A stretch of DNA of 64,000 nucleotides, from the NCBI GenBank assembly GCA_019925095.2, contig CM034389.1, forward strand, positions 26,028,935-26,092,934. Reading direction: 5' to 3'. Of the stretch, positions 38,101 through 53,100 are shown piece after piece. This stretch comes from Dendrolimus kikuchii (Eukaryota > Arthropoda > Insecta > Lepidoptera > Lasiocampidae). The notes below the pieces were generated by a model that ran no database searches, was not told where the DNA came from, and saw nothing but the letters and a program-made list of their open reading frames with translations. The position numbers and the translations under genes were made by a program. Position 1 is the first letter of the stretch. Every line of letters begins with the position of its first letter.

Positions 38101-41100
38101 AGGTGTGTAAGAATGAGCCTAAATGGCGCTCTGTTGTCCGTGCCTACCCCGCAAGGGAATTGCCGTGAAGTTGTGCGTGATCTAACAAAGTTATATTTTA
38201 TGGAAAACAGTATATAGCCTTTCAGTCTGAAAGACTATATATTGTTTTCCAGCCTATATACTGTTTCTGAAAGTTTCAGAGTAGGGATGCGGGTTCGTGT
38301 TAGAATAAATTCCATTATTGTAACATGTCAAAACGGGCGTTAAAATGATGCACACACGCACGTAATAGCTAATAAAATATTTTCAATTTTTAAATAGTTG
38401 CTAATTTATTGGTACATAGTCTATTAGTACATTATGGTACTAGTGTGTAACATTGGTGATTACCGCCAAGGCGCCATTGAGACTCGAGCCGTAGGCGAGG
38501 GTCTTAAGAGAGCCGAGGACGGTAATCATCAATACACACGTGTATCATACGACGTTTTTCAACACACTTGTGAATAAAATAACAACAAAAGCTCATTTTA
38601 TTTAGTAGATAAAAAAAAGTTATATATGAGTGAAAGTTCTATTTATTAAACACGTACGAGTTAAAATTATCTATTTAAATAAGAAGTTGCATGAAATGAG
38701 CAAGCAATAGGAACATTAATTTATTATATTTTTTTTTTTTTGAATAAAAACTTTTTTAAGAACAAAGCAACTCAACCAATAAAATTTAAAAAAAAATCTA
38801 TAACTCACTAGTGAGTTATAATGTTTTTTCGTCACAGTTTGATTATGGGTGTCATTCTGTGCCTAATTGCGGTGACCATAGAGCCACTTTATGAGCAAGT
38901 GTGTTCAAAAAATCATTATTACTTCAAACATAGTAACAATTGTATTTTTAACTCAACTCAAATTGGTATAGGTATATAATAAGAACAATAATTTACTTAA
39001 CTTAAGGGAGGAGGAACCACCGTAGTGTTTATAAATAGTGTGACGTCAGCATTGCTGACCTTTTCTGGTGATAATTTCACATTTATAATAATGGGTCGGT
39101 ATTCAGTGCGCATAGTTTAAAATATATACATATGTACGGTTTAGAATGCGGAATTTGGAAAACGCCAAATGCACAACCACTTACCTTGCTTGCTGTGCTG
39201 CTGGAACCCTTCGATCGTGGATTGTAAATCACATTCACTGGCACGATTTCTTGATTGGCCAGAGGATTAGCTAATTGTGTATTTGAAAACACTTGAAAAT
39301 GGACGAAAAAACAGAAAGGTCGATGCGGCGCGTGCGGTATAGAAAGTTGCACTGAATGTCCGCGTGAGGGCAGCATCGGCGTCGATAGCTCACACGAGGT
39401 GGCGATGCATTTGTTTTTAAATATTCTAAAATTGGAAGTTATGAAATACGCGGAAAAATTGATGGTGCTAATATTACGGAACAACATACATACATACATA
39501 CATAACTTCACGCCAGTTCCCTTGCGGGGTAGGCACGAACAACAGAGTGCCATTTAAGCTCATTCTTACACACCTCACTTGCCTCTTTGACATTCATAAC
39601 TCTTGTCATGCAAACTCGTCTGTTCTTAAGGCTCCTGACATCACCTTCTGCTAGTACACGATCGATTTGATCATGGAAGGTGTGTCGTGGCCTTCCACGA
39701 CTTCTGCATCCATCCACTTTAAACAACATATATTAATACTAAATAAAAAATACCCACACATATTTATATACAAATATATGCACATAGTGTTACATACACA
39801 TACATAACTTACTGTTTACAAATTTAGATAGTGATCTTTAAGGAGTTTATTAAAAGATATGACTTTGCACTACTGATGCTCATTGGTAATGCATTCCACA
39901 CCCTCATAGCCTGCAGAGTAAAAGATTTCTGACAAATTTGCGTAGAATGTATTGGTGTCGTTAGTTGCAGGTTTGATGATGATGCTGCTGATGATGACAT
40001 ATATATGTATAAGCAGGTATGCTTGTACAAAATCTAAGGCTGCGACTTTGTAAGTGTACAAAAAGTTGCAGACCGTCCGCTATTACGTTTTTTATTAGTC
40101 TGTTATTATCTTTAGTATTTGACTTCCATGATACTTGTATCGTTTATGCACAAAACAATGCAATTATGTGTGGTCGTTTACCTAAATTACACGGTATTAC
40201 GTACGCTTATTCATGTATACTTAACAAATCACGCGTGGAGGAAGCGCTCAGCGTTTATTGTTTTCTAGCATTTTTCTTTGGCCAAGGTAAAGTCGGCGTT
40301 GAGTGTGTATTATGTTGTATTGTAATGTTATAAAACCCTGTATCAAGGTTTTTAGGGTTTTAATACTTGAAGGAATAAAATCGACCAAGTGCGCGCCAGC
40401 CTGCTCTCTTATTAGATACTAGTGGCCCGGCTCGGTTTCATCCGCGTTCTGTCCCGCTCCCGTGGTATATAGCGTCATGTTATATAGCCTATGACACTCC
40501 CTGTTAACGTAGCTTTCGAACAGTAAAAGAATTTTTTAAATCGGTTTAGTAGATCCAGACATTACCCCCTACAACGTCACAAACTCACAAACTTTACCTC
40601 TTTATAATATTAGTATGGATTAATTAATTAAAGGCATTTGTAGATATGACAAATGTCGAATATTCTGGTTATTTGGCTACGAATCTCTTAAATCATTTAT
40701 AACGGACTAGCATGTGCTAGTGAAACTTCGTTCGCATTGCCATCGCGACCGCATATGAATTGCAACGGCGTCTCCAAAAATGCGACCGCAACGCCATCTT
40801 TTTGACTTCAATCGTCTATCACACGAAAAAAATATTTCTTGTTCTTTCGGACAAGCATTGTAGGACTTCTAAATTCTTCTTCTCAAAGCTCCCACACATT
40901 CATCGGCATGCTATAGTGGTTCTTTCTCCGTCCACGCAGTTAGATTATGGAACGCCCTGCCACATACGATCCGAGATAGTTCATCGGAGAGCAGTTTCAA
41001 AAAGTAAGTCAGAGAGCACTATCTATCTTAAATTATCCTAATATGTCTATATTTTACATTATATATGTATGTATCTGAAGCGTATCTTATATATAATTTA

Positions 41101-44100
41101 TTTTTGTTAATTTGTTTATATTATATGTTACATAGTTAAATCGTAAAGTATCTTAGTGTACACAAGCCTGCCTTCTTCTCGCGAGACTGATAGGTTTGTT
41201 GTAAGAAAACTCTTTCAGGGTTAAGCTCGCCTTTGTACATCACCACTATTCTATGATTTTATATATAACTTTTTGTGTACAATAAAGAATAAAGAAAAAC
41301 AACGCCATTCATCTGGATAGAAACTATCTTACATGTGTTAGCCTCGAGTGTAAGCTAGCTTTTTGTCGAGTTTTCTTTAAATCTGTCTGGTAGTTTTCAC
41401 GCGATGATCTGACAGACAGAGAGACAAAAATTCTATATATTCGAAATCTGCTAGTCCGAATTACTCACTCTAATATTTTTCTCATTTTACAAGCTTTTAT
41501 TTGATTTGCAATGGATGTATCTAAGTATGTATGTAAGTTTGGGTGGAATCTTGCAAGTTAAATTTGACCAACCCGGTTTCCGATTGAATTGAAATTTTGC
41601 GAATGTGTATATCGCGTGACAATGCAACAATATGGTATCATGGAGCTGATCTGATGATGGAGTCGGAAGGTGGCCATAGGAACTCCTGTACTAAACAAGA
41701 TAGACCCGTCGTGTTTGGGCTCGTTTTACTTGTCTCGGCTAGCACTCTGCGGCTACATGATATCCAGGATCTCAAAAGCTTGTATTTAAAAACCTTTTTA
41801 AAAAAGCTTCTTTAAAGTCAATTGAAAGTTAATATTGCAAACGACTATATAAGGGTACCCCTAGTTAAGACAATAAAGCACATTGAAATGCATAATCCCC
41901 ATGACTGTTGAGTGCGTTGCATAAATGTATGGTTTCTTATAACTGGAACTAATTCCAATGCTCCTCGTCTATAATATCATATTGTTATTCCAATACACGG
42001 CGCCTGTGTGTCCGTCCAGTTATTTCCAAGGAAAGTACATGATATGATTGCTATGTTGTCGAGAAATTATATAACAGAAAAAAATAGCATGTAGAGAATT
42101 AAAAAAATTGCTTGCTAATTATAAGTTAAAACGATTGTAGCGTAGAACACCTACATAGAGACTGGCTGTTTGGAAGGCTCATTATTTTATAATTAAAGCT
42201 TGGTGTCGATTAATATTGGCAGTTGTTATCTATACTAATATTATAAAGATTATCTAGATGGCAAAAGAATTCACCTTTCTTTCCAATCTCTAAAACGCCT
42301 GCAAAAGTTTCTTCCCTTTGTCACCAAAATTATTCTTGCTCAGTCCTTAATGCTACCTCTTTTAGATTACGCCGATGTATGTTTTCTGGACGTCTCTGAA
42401 GAACTTCTAAATAAACTCGAACGTCTTCAAAATTTGTGTATTCGCTTCATTTTTGGTCTGCGAAAGTTCAATCATGTTTCTGCATTTAGATCGCAACTTA
42501 AGTGGCTGCCAATTCGTCGTCGTCGCGACCTTCACGTAGTTACATTTTTGTATAAAATCTTACATAACCCCATTTCTCCTTCCTATCTTCGTCAACGTTT
42601 TGAATTTCTTGTTCCTTCTGACAAACATTGTAGAACTTCTAAATCCCTTCTTCTCAAGGCACCCACACACTCTTCGGCATGTTATAGTGGTTCTTTCTCC
42701 GTCCACGCAGTTAGGTTATGGAACGCCCTGCCACATACGGTCCGAGATAGCCCATCGGAGAGCAGTTTCAAAAAAAAAGTCAAAGAACACTATCTATGCT
42801 AAATTATCCTTATATGTCTGTATTTTACACTATATATGTATGTATATATGTATATAATTTTTTTTTATTGCAGGAGATCAGCAGACAGGCAGACGGCCCA
42901 CTTGATGGAAAGCGGTTACCATCGCCTATGGACATTTGCACCACCAAAGTTGCTACAAATGCGCTGCTGCTCTCTTAAGGGAGACTGGAACCTGGTCACT
43001 ATTGCCGGAACACAACTCAAGGTTGTTATGGCGACATACTTTAGACCAGGGGTGGTAGCCATCCAGTCGGACAAATGCCCTACCACCTGGCTGTGGGTTG
43101 TTAAGTCGCCTCTTACGACAGGCCGCCCGGCCGCAGGAAATTGTATTCTTTCTCCGTTCCTGCACGGATAGTATGGATGTATATATCTTATGAGTATCTT
43201 GTATATAATTTATTTTTGTTAATTTATTTATATTATATGTTATAACGTAAAATATCTTTGGCGTAGACAACCCTGCCTTTTGCTTCTCCCCTTCTCGCTA
43301 GACTCATAGGTTTGCTGGAAGAAAACTCTTTTAGGGTTAAGCTCGCCTTTGTACATCACCACTGTTTTATAATTGTGTATGTAACTTTTTGTGTACAATA
43401 AAGAATAAAGTAAAGAGGTGACGGGTCATTGTAGGAATAAAGTAGCCCGTACATTGTAATAATGTATAATTTTGTGGAAACTATTCACATAGTCCAAAAT
43501 AATAGACATGTACTATATAATTAGATTAATCAGGATTTAAAATATGTACTTTATGACATTTCACTTTCTAATCTGTGTTGACAGTTGTCGATTAATATCT
43601 GTAAAATCTGGCCTGCCGGCTAGTAGGCGAAAGTAAGGAGGCTCTATTCGCGACAGAGGAAAGATTTGTATTTTTGTAACGAAATAACTCAAAAACTACT
43701 AGACCGATTTCAAAAATTCTTTCATCCTTCGAATGCTATATTATCCCTGATTAATATAGGCTATATTAGAGATCCCTACTAAAACTTCAATAATGTAACC
43801 AAAGATGTAAAAAAATTAGCTATAAATTGTCTTTCATGGAACCGGATTCTAGATTTGTATTTTTTTAGGGCAGGAAAACGTGTGCCCATCACGCTAATTT
43901 ATATATATACTAGCTGACCCGGCAAACTTCGTACCGCCTCAGAATCAATAAATAAAAAACATTGAACGATGGGACGAACAGACGAACATCAAACGTTTGA
44001 CATTGAAAACAAAAAAAAATGAAATAAAACGTCACTTTTAAATTTAATTTCATTTCTGAATGACTTTTAAATTTAATTGACTTCTAAACGACGGGACGAA

Positions 44101-47100
44101 CATCAAATGTTTGACAGGTAGGAATATTTTCTAAAGGAAAGCGAAATTGTTGTTATTTCTATATTTCAAGCATTTTTTTTCATATTTCAAGCATTTACTC
44201 ACGTTTTAAACCTTCCTTAAAAACCAAAATTAGTCAAATCAGCCCAGCCGTTCTCGAGTTTTAACGAGACTAACGAACAGCAATATATATATATCCATGG
44301 TTTCTATTGAACTGTTCATTTGAGTTATTTTAATTATTTAATTAATATAAAATATAGAGCAAGTTGAATGCATATTCATTATATGGACACGCAAACACCA
44401 GCCAAGTAATTACTGTACAAAACTTATAAAAAAAAGAATTTGAGATATAAATAAAATATGAAATATAAAGAAAAACAATATTTAGCTAGACGTGTAGCTG
44501 GGGAGTTTCTTGCCGCTTCTTCTCCTTTACAGCATCAACACGTTTGTTTATATGTGGTATGAAGTGTTCTGTTTGATATGTTGTTAATCTCTCTGAAAAT
44601 TTGCTTCGAATATGCTCCGAAACGGTGAAATAGATTTTAACGATGGTTTTAGGAATTAAGACGTGAATTTTATATTACGTTGCTTTATGACATCTTGCAG
44701 TCCTTAGAAGATATGAATATAAAGTCCTATGCGAACAACGTTGCGTATAGCAAAATCTGTATTCAGTATCCAAAGCATATAACAAACAAAATAAAAAGGA
44801 ACATAGTATGAGAACATATACAAATAAAGGCCACCCGGCCTTATCGCTAAAAAGCGATCCCTTCCAGGCAACCATAGACAAAGACTTATAGTTCTTTTTC
44901 TTTTAATCTGCCTTGGACAAGCGTGGCGGGTGTACTGTCCGTTCTGCTATAAATGGGAGCCCAACAAATGTCCCATTTGTGGGCTGTTTAATTATTATTT
45001 ATCATACATATCATTTCCATACTAAACAAAACGAGGTGAGGTATAATTAATCTATGAAAAGTATAACATTTTGGTCAAAAATAACCCTTCCCTTGGTTTG
45101 TCGTTTGACATTTATTTACAGAAAGTGATCCTTACAAGCTACACTATAATTTTGTATAAGAATACATACAGTGTGAACTCCATGTAACGTCACTCAATTT
45201 AACGACAAACTCCCTTAAGCGTCGAAATCACTTGGCTTTGGTTGGTTTTGCTTGTCTTCCATACAATGAATGATACACTCTATATAGAATTACACCCACT
45301 CTCAATAACGACAACACTTAAGTAAGAAAGTACCTTTTAAGTTGTCAAAATTAGTAAAAACTGCGCAGCTGTATAGGTTCTTTTATCGATTTATTATCCT
45401 AGCCCGTAATAATCTCTACTGTCGGCATCATGCATACCGAAATTGTTAAGAAATTCCGAAATTTCTAACTACTTCCTTTATCACCAAGGTACCTCAATAT
45501 CGCAAGATATGAATAAAATAAGTAAAAAAATACAACATAATTATTGGTGCAGCAAAAGACGTTAGACAAAAATAATATACTTCTCTCCATTTAACGACAA
45601 CTCTCTATAACGCCATAAAATGCACAGTCCTTTCAGTGTCGTTATATAGAGATTACGCTGTATATGTTTATTTGTCCGAAATCAATCGATTCGATTCCTG
45701 ACCAGGGTAATTGATATTTCAAAAATCTAATGACACCACTTTAGTTTTCGTCAAAACTACCTCCTAAACCTCGAGACTCCTTTGAGAGTTGTTCGCTCTT
45801 TACCATAGCTTAGGATTTGGCCCTGAAGGCCCACTTGAAAAATTCATTCTGTATACAGTTGCTAAAAGTTGTCTATTAAAGACAAGATTATCTTATAAAA
45901 TATTATGTACGTAGTTATATAGAATTTATGTTAATAACGTGTGTTTCTTTTTTATTATACTGGTGTACAAATACTGTTTGTTTTATACCAACATAATATT
46001 CAGTAAGATAGCCATAATGACTAAATTTGAATTTTGTTAACATGTTAGGAGCATAGTGTAACATTCACGGAAGTGCATAAATCTCTATGCCTTAGCAGCT
46101 GTTTAATGAATTATGAATGAAGTTCACGATCTTTATGGTCAATAAACGAGACCTGTTTGTGCGGAAGTGAGGCCGGAGGGCGAGTATATATGGGCATGTG
46201 TGTCAGGAGTGGTGTTCACTACATGTCGTGTGCAACAGGTTTTATATGCTGGTTTTGGATCATTACCGTCCTATGTTTCCTCTTAAAGGCCAGATTCCTT
46301 GATCACTTTTTAAGATGGCTTTGCTCGATTTGTCTACTTATCTAACCAATGTCATGTTTTCATGAATAATGAATATAATAGAACGCCATAGTCATTTCTT
46401 TCAACACATTTCATTTTAACGTTTCTTGAACCTATCTATTCTAATGGGAAATGAAATTTGTTCCTAAGATCAATACTATGTTGACATGCAGTGTGCATTA
46501 CAGTAGAAAGTATTGAATTTTTTCCGCGACTTCAAAATTCAAAATTATTTCCTTTTTTTATGTTCGTTACTCGATATCTCCGTCAATTGTAAACCGATTT
46601 TCAAATTTATTTCTTTACTCATAAGTGTATACTCCCGAGGTAGTCCCATGGTCACGAAGTCAGGATCTGATGAGTGGGTCGAATCCCAGGGAAATCGAGA
46701 ATAATCCTTATTAAAGAACGCCGTGCGCTTAAATTCTTGGAAAAAAGCTTGTATACGCGTGCCAGTATTATAGTTTCTATAGGCGCTTAATTTTTTGTAA
46801 GCATGTTACGCGATTTCTCCGTCAATTGTGGCCCGATTTTCATTTCTTTTAACCCCCGACCTGGTGCCACAGTCACCAAATCAGGATGTAATTTATGGAT
46901 CGCAAGGAAATCGAGAGCAACCCTTCTGGAAGAACATATACACCAGAGTGTGATGGCAAATTTGTATACGCGTTCCAGTTGTACAATTTCTACATATGCT
47001 TAATATATTATTTCTAAAACTTTACACTAAAAACCAAACAATAAATATGTAAACATCTTGAAGTCGGTGTCAAGTAAAACATAAAATTACTATATTTTAG

Positions 47101-50100
47101 TAAATATACCCTTTACCTCCTGTAAATGAATTTTTAATAACTACCATTAGCTAATATAGCTTTAATGAATATAAAGATTTTTACCACGGACGATTTTAAG
47201 TAAAACGTTGCGTATTCCGCTTCCTTACAACCTAATAAAAACAATCGCACAAGCATTGTGCAACGCATCTCATACTTGGTTGTCATATTTTTAATTTTCT
47301 CACACTTTGATTGTCAAAAAGAGAAATCTATTATGTGTATACCTTTACGTTGCATAATGGGTAGAAAGCTAATACATAAATGACAGTAGACTTAAGAATT
47401 TCAATGTAATTTCTACCTATTTGGTTATTATTGTCGTTACGTAATTGATGACTAATATCGTAGTCATTGTGTTCTGGACCAGGTGTAAGAGGAGTGGTCG
47501 CAAGTAGCTGATGACGTCAGTCTGGTCCACCTTTGTTGTCAAATTCACTTAGAAATAAGAGGTCAGTCAGGTCATTTACCCTTTACTTTAAGTGGATTAA
47601 TTTAAGTACATATACATGAAGTTAAGTACATATATACGAAATTAAGTAAATACTTTTAACTTTATAATAAATTACTTCGCAGCTATGATTTGGATATAAC
47701 GGGTACCTCAGTATCTGGTTTTGGGAATAAACTCAATGATCTATATTTTGAATTTTAGTTTGTAATGAGCAGGTTTTCTTAGGATGTTAGACATTTTTTT
47801 TCATGTTTAAATTACATTTTTACACACGGCCTCTGTGGTTGAGCGGCCTAAGCCTTTGCCGGCGTACCTCACTGCAACGCAGAGGTTCCGGGTTCGATTC
47901 CTGGTATAGTAAATTTCGGAAAACGTATTTTCTCCGTTATTTACTATGGTCTGGGTGTCTGGGATCGGCCCCAGAGTAGTCCGTTGTATATTACCCATAA
48001 CACACAAGCGTAACTTGCTTAATTTGGGGATATACAATATGTGTGTTTGTTTGCCGATTAAATTATTTTTTTTTCTCTTTGTTTTTAGTTCTCTGATCTC
48101 TGATTAGATTTTAATTTATTTCTATCTGTGGTGACTTGTTAATAGCTTACTATCACTAATGTGTTATTATTACAATGTGAATAGCTGATAGTCATCCAAA
48201 AATTGTAAAATAAAATAAAATACTTATTATCTCGTCTGTTTCCCAAGTGATAGGTAGAGATGATGGATTTCCACTTGCGATGATTGTAACGAACAACTTT
48301 CTATCTACTATTACGCTATCAGGTTTATTGGCTGCAATAGTCGTGCCCATGATATTTGATCGATCCCAGGAGAACATTAGAAGAACATTTTTCGTGAAAC
48401 GCACAGTTTCGGAGTAAACTTATTGTGGGTCGTTGAGCCGAGTTTGTTCTTCCAGCTGCTTTTCTTTTTAATAATAATAGTTCATTTATTTCAGAAATTT
48501 GAGTATTCCTATCCATACATATTTTATTCGTGCAGGAACGGAGAAAGAATACAATTTCCTGCGGCCGGGCGGCCTGTTGTAAGAGGCGACTTAACAACCC
48601 ACAGCCAGGTGGTAGGGCATTTGCCCGACTGGATGGCTACCACCCCTAGTCTAAAGTATGTCGCCATAACAACCTTGAGTTGTGTTCCGGCATTAGTGAC
48701 CAGGTTCCAGTTTCCCTTAAGAGAGCAGCAGCGCATTTGTAACAACTTTGCTGTTGCAAATGTCCATAGGCGATGGTAACCGCTTTCCATCAAGTGGGCC
48801 GTCTGCCTGTCTGCTGAACTCCTGCAATAAAAAAAAATCCTAGCTCCGAGGTTATATCTGAAATTAACTATAGGCCAATAAAGTCATATAACGCCAGATA
48901 TGACACTTACTCGTGTGTATAATCGATCGGGGGTAATATTTGAATACCCTGAACTTTAGATTACTTATTCAGATGTGAACATCCTTGTAGTCTGATGTCA
49001 TACTTGCAACAACTGTCATATTTATAATACGAGAACCTTACGGTTTTAACATATTTCATACACTGACTGTACACATTGGATAACATTTTTAGAACATCTC
49101 GCCATCCCTCCAACAATTTTACAGTACAAGAAACTTAGCAAATTACCGGATTGAAGTCATTGATAAACCATTTTAATGAAATAGATTATGAATGACAAGA
49201 ATTTATTACATTATTGTTTGGAAATTTTATATGAGATATTATATATAAAGTTTTGCATGTAATAAAATAAATCGAACACAGAAAAAATCTATCGCTTCTG
49301 CCAAAATTGAAATAAAATGTAGTGAATACCGTCTATATACAATAGAGAGATTTTGAATTATAATCTACACAATTACCACATCATATTAGAGATAGATATT
49401 ATTATATAAAATTATGGTAAATTATAGAGAACTACTCTCTATACAAAACAGGCGCTAATCACAGAATAAATAAAAATATAACATTATTATTCGTAATACT
49501 AAGAGTAGTAAGAAGTAAGAAAGAGAGTTGGTCTTAAAGAGAGTGTCGGGGTGAAGGTAAGCAAAGGAATGCTCCGGTGGTTCGGGCATATGGAAAGAAT
49601 GCATGATGAAAGAATGACTAAACAGATATACAATGCAAAAGTGGATGGATGCAGAAGTCGTGGAATGCCACGACACACCTTCCATGATCAAATTGATCGT
49701 GTACTAGCGGAGGGTGATGTCAGGAGCCTTAAGAACAGACGAGTGTGCATGACAAGAGTTATGCATGTCAAAGAAGCAAGTGAGGTGTGTAAGAATGGGC
49801 CTAAATGGCGCTCTGTTGTTCGTGCCTACCCCGCAAGGGAACTGGCGTGAAGTTATGTATGTATGTATGTATTATTCGATTAAGAAAATGGCAGATTGTA
49901 GTATCGTTTAGAATTAAGAGGGTATATAAGAAAATTAATTATTAACCTTAAAAAGAAACATGAAAAGAACAACTATGCAACTCAATAAATGTAGCACTAT
50001 CTAGTACCCATAAGTAATAAGGTCACTCTTGCTGACCCAGCACTTATTTGTGCCTTTGGTGCTTTCCGCCAAGGGATATAAATAATTTAGTTAATACATC

Positions 50101-53100
50101 TGAAGTTCTGTGTAAAGATATTTGCGAGGGCAAAAAGTGCTAAGTTTTTGAAAAACATCCTGGCATTAATCTCGGTTGTAGTCAGTTTTAAGCTTCACAG
50201 CTCGAAGTTCTAGAAGTGATAAAACGCTACTAATTTGTAAATTAGGATACGAACATTTATATATCCTTGTTTTTATGTAGTCTGATGCATGCTAAAGTCT
50301 GGCGCCATGACGTTTAGTCAAAAGAATGTATGCACCTACTTACGTATAACTAAGTGAATGTGTTTTATTGTTGCAGAACTCAAGTGGTAGTGAACCGAGG
50401 TCGCGCAGCGCGACTCCTGATTCATTGGATTCTCTGCCGAGCGGCGGGTCCGGCAGCCCGCCAGCCGAGTGGGCCGACAATGCCACGCCGCCGGACTTCG
50501 TGTAAGGAACTTCTCACCTCAAGCTTTACAACTTTCCTTTATTTTCTTTTTTACACGTAATTTGCGAAACTGTTTTATTCGTCAATATTCTTGCGTTATT
50601 AATTGGACCTACTTATGCAAAATGGAACCAACCCACATACTCACAGTTTTGAGAAAAAGCCGTTTTTATTAAAATTTTGCGTACAAAAAAATATGTCTAT
50701 ATTTTGGAAAAAACATTTAGAATATTGTATATTATATTTTCTCGTTATGATTTTTATTGAGTCGATAGAAGGTGCATTTTGAAAGTCTTCTGCATCCTTA
50801 ACCCAATTTTGGCATGTTTGTGGATTGGTTCTGTTTTGCATAAGTAGGTCCAATTGTTCATGCAATATTTTAAAGCGTTTGTTGTTTCTTATGGCCATTT
50901 TGGCAAAAGCCGAGTCGTTGTGAAAACGTTACGTTACTTATGCCGGGTTTCTAAGGTTACCAATTATGACTTCAATAATTAGTCAGTTTGTTTTTACTCG
51001 TATATCACAGCTTTTTTTAAACGGGGTCTATCTGAATGAAATTTGACAGAGAGGTGTAGTCTATGCGGCCCTATATAACTTAGGGCCGGAAATTGTTTTG
51101 CCAATATAGGTGTAGTCTTATAAATTGCGTGTCGTCTTCTAGTTTCTCAAATTCTATGAAGTGGAACATTCTGAATATTATCTGAAGTGTGCGTTTTGTT
51201 GATCTCCTTCGTCTTAGTCCCGCGTTTCCTCTATTTATACTTTCTCAATACAATGACATCTCCCATTACATTCAATTTTGTATTCTACCTGTATTCCCTA
51301 GAGATTACAATGTAAAATACTCTAAACCTTCTTCACATCATACCTACAACCCGCAAGAGTTAACTTGAGACTTCGCTTGGATCACGTAAGCGCGAGGTAC
51401 TGACTCGATTGTACGCGTCGATGGTGAGAGCGGTAAGAAGGCGGGCGTTAGGCGGGGTGCGCGCATTTCGCTCAGGCCTCAAGTTAACTCTTGCGGATAA
51501 TAAATAATATATCGCAAAACAACCTATTATGTTAGGTTAACTTATGTTTTCCGTTTGCAGCGACAGTTTCCCGCCGGCGGGCGCGCATGCTCCGCTGGCG
51601 CGAACGCCGTCCGCGCCGGCTGGCGGGCGCCGCGCGCGGCACTCGCCCCCCGCTCAATCGCACTCCCCGCCGCTGCCCATGCACGAGCTGTTCAAACCTA
51701 ACGACCTGCATTGGGCCGACATCGCAACAAATACAGGTGGGCCATCTACTTAAAGTGTATTGTACGTGATGTGCGGGCGCGATGCGATGGCCAGGAGAAG
51801 GCAAAGGGACGTGGAGGAAGAAGCAAGGAAGGACTTACCTCGCGACCAGTCCGCCGCCATACTGCACTCGTCCCCCGGGGTTCACACACTCACTAGGATT
51901 ATGCTTTGATAATTAAATGTGGTTATAACAGTTTATTTCTTTATTATATGTTCCAACAATCTTTGACACGTATTTTTTATATATAGCGGTTATTGCGGTG
52001 ACAGGCGTGACAAACACTTAATGTCTCTTGTTCTGCGCATTCTTCGTTTAAAAGTTTATTCCTTTCTTGATGGCGAGCATGGGGAGGAAGAATTTACAAG
52101 GAGGTGTTCCTCGGCGCAACCATGATGGTATAGCTTTTTTCAAAAAACACAAAAAAAATCGTTAAAATCCTGGAATCCGATTTCAACGCTACCTACCAAA
52201 AAACACACAATTTCAAACAAAAAATTTCATTGAAATCTGTCCAGCTGTTTAGGAGTTCAGTCACATACACAAGCACAGAAGAATTATATATAAACATAAA
52301 GATTAAAAGGGCTGGTAGGTAAAATAAAGAGAAAATAATGAATCAAGTATATGTATTCCGATGCACACAGAAAAAGCTCAGTGTCCTAAGGTTTGGCAAT
52401 TGTTTTTTGCTGGTTTGGGTCTTAATAGTTTTGATGATCTTATCCCAAACGTGTCTTACTTGCAAACCATCTTCTCTCTCTCTCTCGATGGTGGTAGCAC
52501 TTTCAACACTTGGTGCATCATTGATTTTAAATTTACTATGTGCATTAACATTATTATTAATTTCTGAATATTTTATATTTCAGAGGGAATTGAATTACTA
52601 GGCTACCAAAGATACGGCACAGTCCAAGGGCCAAGGATAGGAAAGGGACGGATCAATGGTTCCATTCTTAAAGACAACGACCCTTTCATGTAAGTACAAG
52701 AAACTTTGTAAAACAACTAGTTAGGACTAGGGGCTAGGGTCCCATGGACCTGAGTCCAACGCAATTTTGTATGACATGATTTATGTTTCCCTTCACGCTC
52801 ACGACGCGGTGATAAGTCATTTCCATACAAAATTGCGTTAACTTGCACGTGATCGAGAAGTAAAAAAACTCGCACTAATCACACTGATTTAGGAAGAAAT
52901 AAACGTGCCAACAAAGTCTCTGTTACATTTATATGTCTAATACTTATATACGACGAGACGAGCGTGCATGACAAGAGCTATGAATGTCAAAGAAGCGAGT
53001 GAGGTGTGTAAGAACAAGCCTAAATGGCGCTCTGTTGTTCGTGCGTACCCCGCAAGGTAACTGGCGTGAAGCTATGTATGTATGTACTTATATACCTATA

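Larger units (their letters stand above)
28911..50376 (+). other. conu: conu intron 2
   Basis: A 21.5-kb intron carrying most of the gene's mobile elements and candidate exon 1B. Stretches with nothing recognised: 28917-30010, 30449-30840, 31271-31625, 31775-32955, 33500-34350, 34832-35335, 35620-37449, 38175-38420, 38912-39479, 40030-40430, 43420-43910, 45665-46500, 47010-47806, 48075-48530, 48835-49480 and 49880-50376. Confidence 0.6.

Noticed and set aside
47821..47905. tRNA gene with good A and B boxes
   Set aside because: It is the head of a repeated element (also at 55022 and 61882-62126) with a long body and no convincing acceptor stem; SINE is the better call.
51532..51804. 90-codon antisense ORF
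   Set aside because: Shadow of GC-rich conu exon 4 on the opposite strand.
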